A stretch of 64,000 nt of DNA from Chlamydomonas sphaeroides (taxonomy: Eukaryota; Chlorophyta; Chlorophyceae; Chlamydomonadales; Chlamydomonadaceae). The notes under the pieces were generated by a model. It was not told where the DNA came from. It searched no databases and saw only the letters and a program-made list of their open reading frames with translations. The translations under genes and the position numbers were made by a program. The stretch spans positions 1 to 64,000 of the forward strand of contig BDDC01000261.1 of NCBI GenBank assembly GCA_001662425.1. The letters run 5' to 3'. Below, one piece after another: positions 57,017 through 64,000 of the stretch (within the stretch, counting starts at the first letter, position 1; every line of letters starts with the position of its first letter).

Positions 57017-60000
57017 ATGAGCGCGCCTCGACATCACCGCTCCTGGATGCGGGCGTTGCTGCTTCTGCTGGCGTGGCCACTCCTCTCCACCCGGGCGGTT
57101 GGCGGGACGCCGTTGCTGGACCTGAGCCCCATCCCCTGGCACAATCCAGCCGACTACAAGCCCCCGACCAGCGGCATGTCCAACGACATCCCCGCCCTGA
57201 TCCAACACCAGCTGCAGCTGTCAGCGTCGAAAGACACCAACGTGTCAGTGCTGTCGGTTTACGTCGTCTCGACCATCGAGTACGGGTGCGTCGAAGGTGC
57301 ATGGGGCGCGTTGGTACGTGGCGGTCGTAATCGTGCCTCCCCACCCACCAACCAACCTACCTACCTACAACCGCCCGACCCTGTGTGTACGCCAACCCGT
57401 GTTTGTACAGCCACAGCTCCATGGTGGACCTGCTCAACTCCATAGCCTCGCTGCTGCTGCTCGGCCAGCAGGTGGGGGCGCGCGGGGTGCCGGTGCGTGC
57501 AGGCAGGCGGGCGGCACCCCCCTCCGCCGCGCTCCCATGGTACATACCCTCCGCCGCGCTCCGGCTGGCTCCATGTTGACCTGTCCGCCGCCGCCGCGGC
57601 ACGTGGAACCCCACGCCGCCACTCCCTTCCCTCCCCGTCCCTCCCGGCTCCGCAGCCGTCGTACCTGGTTGCCGCCACGCGGCACGGCGCGCTCGAGGGC
57701 TGCACGGCGCTGCACCTGCCCTGCGCCAACCTCACGCAGGCGAGAGGGGCGAGGAGCTCGCAGCGCGGCGGGGCGATGCGGCTCGGGCTGCGGTCCGGGG
57801 TGCGCGCTGTGGCCTCCCCGGGGGGCTCCCTGCGGGGGGGGGGGTGGCGTCCGCACCTCGCGCACCCCTCCAGGGGCAGCGCAGTGCGGCCGCAGTCCGC
57901 CGCCTCCCGTGCCATGGTCATGCGGGCGGCGCCGGGCTGCTGCGGCCACGCCGGTGGTAGGCGTGGGGCTCACCCCATACACGCCCGCCCTCCTGAATGC
58001 AACGATATGTGCCCTGCACAAGTCGTAACCATTTCTATTTCCATTTCTTGCGGCCACGCCGAACGGCAGCGGAGGTTGGCGCTTGGCTGTGTGGGTCGCA
58101 TGCTGGCGCACCGGTGCACGTGCGGTGCTCACCACGCTCCCTCCTGGGTGCCTCCCGCTGCAACCCGGCAAGGAGCCTCCAGGGGCCTCCCACGCCCCCC
58201 AGGCCAGCCCCTCCGGCCCCACCTGCTTCACACTGCTCGCCTGCCCCTCGCCTCCGGCCGCCACGCTGCCGGCCCCTCGTCGCCGCAGCACGCGCACCTG
58301 CGCCGGCGGTGGCAGCTCGGGGACGGGGCCCGGGAAACACGTACCTGGCCGCCTCCTATCCACACCCGCGTGCGCCCGTGTGTCGCGCGCACCGCACCGC
58401 ATCGCCTCGCCTCGTTGGCGGTTGCGGCCACCGCCTGCCGTACGACCCAGGCCCCTGGCGAAGGCCCCCGTGCGCCGCCCTCCCGTACCGCAGTACGAGC
58501 ACCTGCACCACCACGGCCAGGGCCCGCTGGCCTCCTGGAGCCGCACTCTGGTGGCCCGCGACCTGCTGGCGCTGCTGCCGCCGGGCGCCATCCTGCACCT
58601 CACCGACACGGCCACGGGTGGGTGCCGCCAGGCCGTGCTGCGGCGCTGTGTGGCGCTGACGTGCCACCTTTTGTGGTGTGCTGGCAGCACGGGTCCGGGG
58701 GACGGCACCGTTTCTGCACCTCACCGATGCCGCAGGTGGCTCAGGCGACGGCACACGTCACAACACGCGCCGGGGCCTGGGGCTGGTCAGCTCACGGACG
58801 CCGGCTGGGCGTAGGGGGCGTTCTGCCGCGAGGGGCTGCACGGATCGCAGGCCAGCCCGCGGGCGCCGAGCGGGGCCGCAAGGGGCTGCACGGATCGCAG
58901 GCAGCGTGTGGTGGCGGTGTAGCGGCGCGTCGGGCCTCGGGGAGCCCCGCTGGGCCATGTGCCGCCGCGCTGGCTCTGCTGGCTCCGCTCCGCCTGCTTG
59001 ACGCGAGCGCCCTCCCACTGCCCGCGCGCCCTGCCGCTGCCCTCGTCCGGCCGTCGCCCGTGCCGCAGTGAGTACCTGGGGGCAGCAATCGTGGCGGCAA
59101 TCGCAGCGACGGCAACCCGGGTGCCGCCCTGCACCGCGCACCGCTCGCCGCGGGAGGCCTCGGCCCGGTAGCGGCAGCAGGTGTTGCCCACGCTACCGGG
59201 CTTTCCGCTGGGCCTCCCGCATGCCAGCTCGTGCATGCCTGCACTTTGACTCGGCCCTCTGCATGGTGGCGTTGTGGCCGGCATGATGGGTTTTGCGGGG
59301 CTGCAACGCCTGCTCGGGCTGCCGCAGGTGTACCTTAAGCCACTGGCGCCTGCGCTCAGACACTTCTTCGAGAAGGTCAGTGCGGTGTGCTTGGCCGCGA
59401 ACCCGTCGCCGACGCATCACGCGCGGCGTGACTTGAGAATGAGCCACTTGGAGCCGGGCCGTGCCGAGTAAAGACATCATCTGGACTTCTCACCATTGCC
59501 GCAATGCTGCAAGCTTGTACGGCGCCGCATTGTCTGTTGGCCTGGCTACGGCCGCATACATGGGCCATACATGGGCCATACATGGGCCATGCATGGGCTC
59601 ATGGCCAGGGCCGCCAAAGTCGTCGCCGGGGGGGGTTCCGGCCCGTCCTCCGGTTTGGGTTGTGGGGCCGCATGGGAGGCGGACCGACCCGGCGCGCCCT
59701 CGTCAGCGGCTGTACGCCTCGACTCCTGGCGTGCGCACCACGCAAGGAAGCGCAGGGGGGGGGGGCCACGCCGCTGCGAGCTGAGCAGTGCGGGAGTGCC
59801 TGCCGCCCCCTTGGCCCGGCAGGGGGCCATGGCACCTCTGCGAACGTGCCCGTGCGCCTGCCCTCCCTGCCTCCCTGCCGTGACACGGCAGGAATCCAAG
59901 GGTCACGCCGAGCTGTCCATGATGCGCGAGGAGATGCCGCTGCCGCCCGACGAGATGGCCGAGCTGGCTGCATCGGGCAACCTGGTCTTCGTAAACACAG

Positions 60001-62382
60001 GTAAACACATCTGAGCACCTGTTGTTGATTTCTTTGCCGTACGTTGCCGGCACCGTTGGGACATGCGGACCGGCAGCACCGCTGGAAAGTGTCCTGTTGC
60101 TGCATGGACCGTGCCACCGGAAGCGCAATGCCTGCGCCGCGTGTCGGGCACGCATGGATGCTGCCCAGGCCACCATGCAGGCACGCACCGGAGGGCCACG
60201 TAGGGGATCGCCGGCCGCGATGCGCAGCAGGGGCCCGTGCGCACAGGCGTGCAAGCGCAACGCGTGCTCTGTGCACCCGGGCCTCGGCGCGGCCCTCAAA
60301 GCGTTTGGGCATGGGGTCCGCGCCGCACGATCCGTGCGTCGGGTCCGGCTGCCAGCGGCCTCCACGCGTGGGGCGGCGCGTTTACTCCCCGCCCCCCTGC
60401 TGCGCCGCCGCCCTCCCCGCCTCGCAAGGCATTGCGTTTGCGCGCAACATACCCAGCGTGCGCAAGCTCTACGATGCACTGGCGGCGGCGGCGGGCGGCG
60501 GCCGCAACGCCTCTGCGCCGGGCGGCGGGCACCACAGCGGCCCGAGCCACGAGAGCGCGGCGCTGGCGCGGCTGCTGCTCAAGGAGGTGGCGCTCTGCTC
60601 CTCGGCCCACATCTGCCACGTGGTGTCGTACCTAGGTGCGAGCCGGCCGCGGCCGCAGCTGCGCGCGCGTGCGGCTCCGCACACTTGTAGCTGTGGCCGC
60701 GCGAGGCTGCGGAGCCGGTGCCGCGAATGAGGTCATGCGCACTGCGAACCACAGCAGCTGTACATGCGCACTGCCAACCATAGCAGCTGTACACGCGCAC
60801 TGCCAGCCACAGCAGCTGTACATGCGCACTGCCAACCACAGCAGCTGTACATGCGCACGGTGCGGGCCGGCCGGCCGGCGCCCCACCGTCAAGAAGGTGA
60901 CCGCCGCGGAGCCGACATGCCGGCGCACCCTCCAGCGACTTGTCCCCCAGCGGCAAGGCGGCGGCCCTGGCACCCCACGACGAGCCGGGACAGCGGCAGG
61001 GGCCTGCGGCGCGTACATTTGCACACCGCGGACGTCAGTCCGTGTGCAGACAGATGCAGAGGCTGCGACAGTGCGGCGCTACCGTGACGGTATTGCGGTG
61101 CGTCTGGCCGCAGGCAAGCTGGCGGCACTGGCCCGCCACAACGAGCCCGGCTACCGGGAGGGCTACAACGACACGCTGCCGGACGGCCATCTGGCGGCGC
61201 CCGGCGCGGCGGCGGCGGGCGCAGGTGCGGTAACGGCGGCGGCGGCGGCGGCAGGGGCGGCGGGGGCGGCGGACGCCGCCGCCGCCGGCGTGGCGCACCG
61301 GCGGCACTACCTGCCGCAGTGCCCGCCCTGCGAGTGGGCGGAGCCGCCGCGCAAGGACGAGGCGGGGCTGCGCGTGCGCACGTGCGACTACAACCGGGAC
61401 CACTGCAGGTGGGGCCCAGGCCAGGGCCGTGCACTACCGTATGATGACAGCTGTCGTGTTTTCATTTCTCGTGTCATCATGCCCCACCCCGTGTGGCGGG
61501 TGTGCAGCACACGCGTGCCAAGGGGCGGGACTGGCGCCCTGGGGCGCAGGGACCTGAGGGCCGAGCCTGGCAAGTCTCGGGGTGCGGCGAGCGCAGCCTC
61601 GCCGCCTCTCGGTCTCTGGCCCCGCGCCCGATGCAGGCGCAGGCGCTCGCCCGCCGCTGCCTGGCCTGCCCCAGGCAGCAGCGCGCGGCAGGGCCTGCCC
61701 GTGTCTCGGTGCAGCCGGCCAGGCCGCAACACGCCGCCACCCCCGCCACGCCTGCCCTCCCAACCCCTGCCCTGCCCCCGGGGCCCCGCAGCGTGAAGCA
61801 GCGGCTGTACATCCACGCCATCTGCGACGGCGCCCGAACAGAGACCCTCAAGGTGGGCCGTCAGTGATGGTCAAGCCAGGTCGGGGGCCGGGCGGGCAGG
61901 CGGGCGGGTGGACGGACGGGGCGGGCCTGCCTTCGGCACTGTCGGCGCACAAGCTGGAACTGCTCAGCCGTGTCTGCGCTGAGGCGGGCCGCGGCCACGG
62001 CTGTGACCGGCCGGGCCCTCGCGGTGCTGCTGGTCGGTTCGGCCTAGCCCCAGTCAGCTGAGCCCTCGGCGCCGCGCTGCCGCCTGCGCCTTCGCCGTCG
62101 TGGCCGGGGGCCCTTGCGGCCGCGCTGGCTGTGTTGGGGTCGCCGGGCGCCGTGCGCCGGCGCCCTGCAGCGCCCCTGTGCGGCCCCGACCCGACCCCGA
62201 CCCCGACCCGGCCCGGCCCTCTCCTGGCCTGCCCTCCCCTCCCCCACTCGCCGCAGGGCCTTGGCGTGTGGTTCCTGGCCGAGGGCGACAGCACCTACCG
62301 GGTCAACGCCTCGGCCTTTGCGGCGGCGGGGCTGCCGTGCGGCGCCCGGCAGGACCTCGCGGAGCTGCGCATCGTGGCGTGA
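57017..62382 (+). CDS. Diverged paralogue of the GT77/PF03407-like transferase; motifs lost
   Basis: Exons 57017-57285, 57411-57471, 57656-57739, 58494-58617, 59328-59375, 59892-60000, 60429-60635, 61114-61408, 61792-61852 and 62257-62382 align with the 25554-31708 gene throughout. The start is a signal peptide (MRALLLLLAWPLLSTRAVGG), then IPWHNPADYKPPTSGMSNDI, DLLNSIASLLLLG, SYLVAATRHGALEGC, VYLKPLAPALRHFFEK, NLVFVNTGIAFARN, CPPCEWAEPP, RLYIHAICDGAR and GLGVWFL. The DxD-like site is DTA here instead of DHD, and the HDQDMFAHIML block is HESAALARLLL. The exon 3 donor is GC (CAG then GCGAGA). The junction from 58617 to 59328 is out of phase by one base, so an exon is mis-set or the gene is broken. 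Other junctions close. It may be a non-catalytic relative or a young pseudogene. Confidence 0.6.
58581..58760 (+). repeat. Partial tandem duplication of a transferase exon end
   Basis: The exon end at 58592-58625 (GCGCCATCCTGCACCTCACC then GACACGGCCACGGGTGG) recurs in diverged form at 58705-58740 (GGCACCGTTTCTGCACCTCA then CCGATGCCGCAGGTGG). Downstream, AGGGGCTGCACGGATCGCAG occurs at 58831 and again at 58881. Confidence 0.65.
59556..59599. repeat. 11-base tandem repeat in an intron
   Basis: Four adjacent copies of ATACATGGGCC, the last one diverged, lie in the intron between 59375 and 59892 of the second transferase-like gene. Confidence 0.9.
60734..60858. repeat. 29-base tandem repeat in an intron
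   Basis: Four near-identical 29-base units beginning CATGCGCACTGCCAACCACA, plus a partial fifth, lie in the intron between 60635 and 61114. Units abut directly with no spacers. Confidence 0.95.
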
Positions 62383-64000
62383 GGCGCGGGACGGCAGGCC
62401 GGGCCCCCGCGGCCTCTTGTCGGGCCGGATCGCGAGCTTCGTCAGCGCTTCTGTGCAGCCCCAAGGGAGGGCCAGGTCGCGCACGGCGGAGCTGCGTGCT
62501 GCGGCACTGGTCGGGCCCCCGCGGCCCCGTGCGGCGGATAGGTGATGAGCCTGGTCGGGGCTCGAGGCCGGCACCGAGGAGGCAGCACCGGCCCCTGTGC
62601 GCGGGCGAGGGCGGAGAGGGTTGCTGATGTGGCCGTGAGCGGGGCTGCGGGCGTCGCCAGGTCGCCAGGCAGAGGCCTGCCCCTGGCCTGGGAATTCGTC
62701 CGTTGGGTTAGCTCAAGCGTCATCAACTGGACACTTGCTTTCACTCTGGCGAGGCCGCCAGGAAGGGACCTGGCAGGCGTGACGCGTGAGCGGGGCTGCG
62801 CACCGGGGCGTGGGGCGTGGGGCGTGGGCCGGCAGGTCAGGTCCCGGAGCCGCGCGAGGTTAGCGTAGCTGGATTGGCGCGGAGAGGAAGGCGTGCGTGG
62901 GGTGAAGCGAGGCCTGGGCTAGGGTCCGCGAAGGCGCGGCGTAGCGCGGCAAGAAAAAGTGCCCTATGGATGTGGCGAGTGAAGCATGCGATGGCTTGTT
63001 ATGTGGCCGGATAAGATAAGTGTGGGGTGTGTTTGTGTAGCGTGAGCCCCAGCGTGGCACGCCGCGCGACGGCCGGTAGCGTGGCGGTGTCGCGCAGGGC
63101 GGTGTGGTGGGCAGAGCGTATTGTGGCACATCATGCAGCTCACGGCCGGATGGGGCCTGATGACGGAATCACCTCGGTGCACGTGTCTGCGTGGGGGGAA
63201 GGCTGGTCTAGAGCGAGGCTTTGATGCTAGAGAAAGATTGTGTGGGTTTGTGCCCGCAGAAATCGCGCAAGGTATGCAGCAAGAGTCCTACTCACTTGAG
63301 AAGTCGACCAAGGCGCGGCAAGGGTCACGAAGGCAAGAAGCTTATCCTGTGAAACTGCTGTTAAGCCGCTGGCGCGGTGCCTTTCCCGGCTGCAACGCAG
63401 CCGAGAGAGAACCTGTTAGACGGGGCAGGATAGCGGTGACCTTGTCCAGCATCTAGTGAGGTCAGAAGGAGTGAGGGAGATGCCAGCCCTTGCCAGAATG
63501 CCGACAGCGGATCGGTGCAGTTAAGCTTCGACAGCCACAAAGGGGTATTCTGCTTCAGGGGAAAGGGGCAAGGTGGGTACCTCCCATGACTTTGTCGCGG
63601 GCTCTAAACATCAAAAGCAGAAGGGGGCACCGACACCGGGTACCGGTTGTCACGGCTACGGCCGGAACCGAGAACAGTGGGACTCGGGCGCCGAGCCTGC
63701 CACAAGCACTTGCCCCAATCCTAGCTTTTGTAAACTGTACTAGCGTTTGACGGACTATTAAACTCGAAATCGTGGGCGCCGATAGGGCGCCGAGAGGTCA
63801 GGGGGGCGGGCCGCGGGCGCATTGGGTATTGACACGCATGTTGTGGGTTAAAGTTAGTAGGTCATTCCGGTGAATCCATTAAGGCGCCTTAGCAACACGG
63901 AACAACACACCTACATAGCTCGTTAGTTCTGCCTGCACCGCGCCCCGAAGTTTCTGCCCATCGAACACTCCCGCCATAAGCCGGGTTCTGCCCTAACGAA
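62383..64000. other. Right flank without a supported gene
   Basis: Follows the stop of the second transferase-like gene. Composition falls toward the right end. A short GC-rich inverted motif (GGGCGCCGATAGGGCGCC) lies near 63773-63791. No frame has convincing codon bias or recognisable motifs. Confidence 0.5.

Noticed and set aside
57497..59071. 524-residue plus-strand frame and 424-residue minus-strand frame
   Set aside because: They run through introns and splice sites of the transferase paralogue and are Pro/Arg/Ala-rich; the spliced model with paralogue support explains the region.
60734..60858. CRISPR-like array (29-base units)
   Set aside because: Units abut with no spacers, in an intron of a eukaryotic gene.
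60636..61796. 386-residue frame starting in the tandem repeat
   Set aside because: It starts in an intronic 29-base repeat and only its middle part (61114-61408) is a real exon in that frame.

Overview
The window looks like nuclear DNA of a volvocine green alga (Chlamydomonas/Volvox/Gonium/Tetrabaena type). It is very GC-rich. Its genes are cut into many short exons with GT-AG introns, third codon positions are almost always G or C, and promoter regions are visibly poorer in GC. One gene is a close match to the thylakoid-lumen carbonic anhydrase CAH3 of Chlamydomonas. Two runs of N (28342-28863 and 55051-55523) mark assembly gaps. Nothing bacterial was seen: no operons, CRISPR arrays or rRNA/tRNA genes.

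Layout from left to right. 1-4613 (-): most of a NBAS/Sec39-type ER-tethering protein gene that runs off the left edge. 5858-7831 (-): an unassigned secretory or membrane protein. 7832-11666: no firm gene, but an inverted pair of diverged repeats. 11667-16260 (+): a ten-exon sulfotransferase. 17725-22122 (-): the complete U4/U6 snRNP protein PRP3 in 14 exons. It diverges from 22339-23855 (+), plastid ribosomal protein uL6. 25554-31708 (-): a 16-exon secretory-pathway protein with GT77/PF03407-like motifs. 34250-38363 (-): a plastid starch-binding (CBM20) plus coiled-coil protein. It diverges from a 70-residue ORF at 38486-38698 (+). 38761-41720: mobile-element debris, namely a broken tyrosine recombinase and a possible TnpB/Fanzor C-terminal tail, flanked by two direct copies of a dispersed repeat. 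42129-44213 (+): CAH3. 44214-47634: isolated coding fragments and repeats. 47635-53566 (+): a secreted SGNH hydrolase. 54318-56400 (-): fragments of an unassigned gene around the second gap. 57017-62382 (+): a diverged paralogue of the 25554-31708 gene that has lost both conserved sugar-transferase motifs. 62383-64000: no gene seen.

The exon coordinates given for NBAS, the sulfotransferase, PRP3, uL6, the CBM20 protein, CAH3, the SGNH hydrolase and the (-) transferase were checked by hand. In each, exon lengths and splice phases close without an internal stop; the exceptions are stated in the entries. Functional themes are mixed: splicing, plastid translation, ER trafficking and cell-wall or secretory chemistry. 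The one clear thematic pair is the CBM20-coiled-coil gene with CAH3. Both point to the pyrenoid and CO2-concentrating mechanism, and they lie a few kilobases apart with transposon remnants between them. The most interesting unexplained material is the four-copy dispersed repeat and its apparent physical link to a TnpB/Fanzor-like C-terminus.
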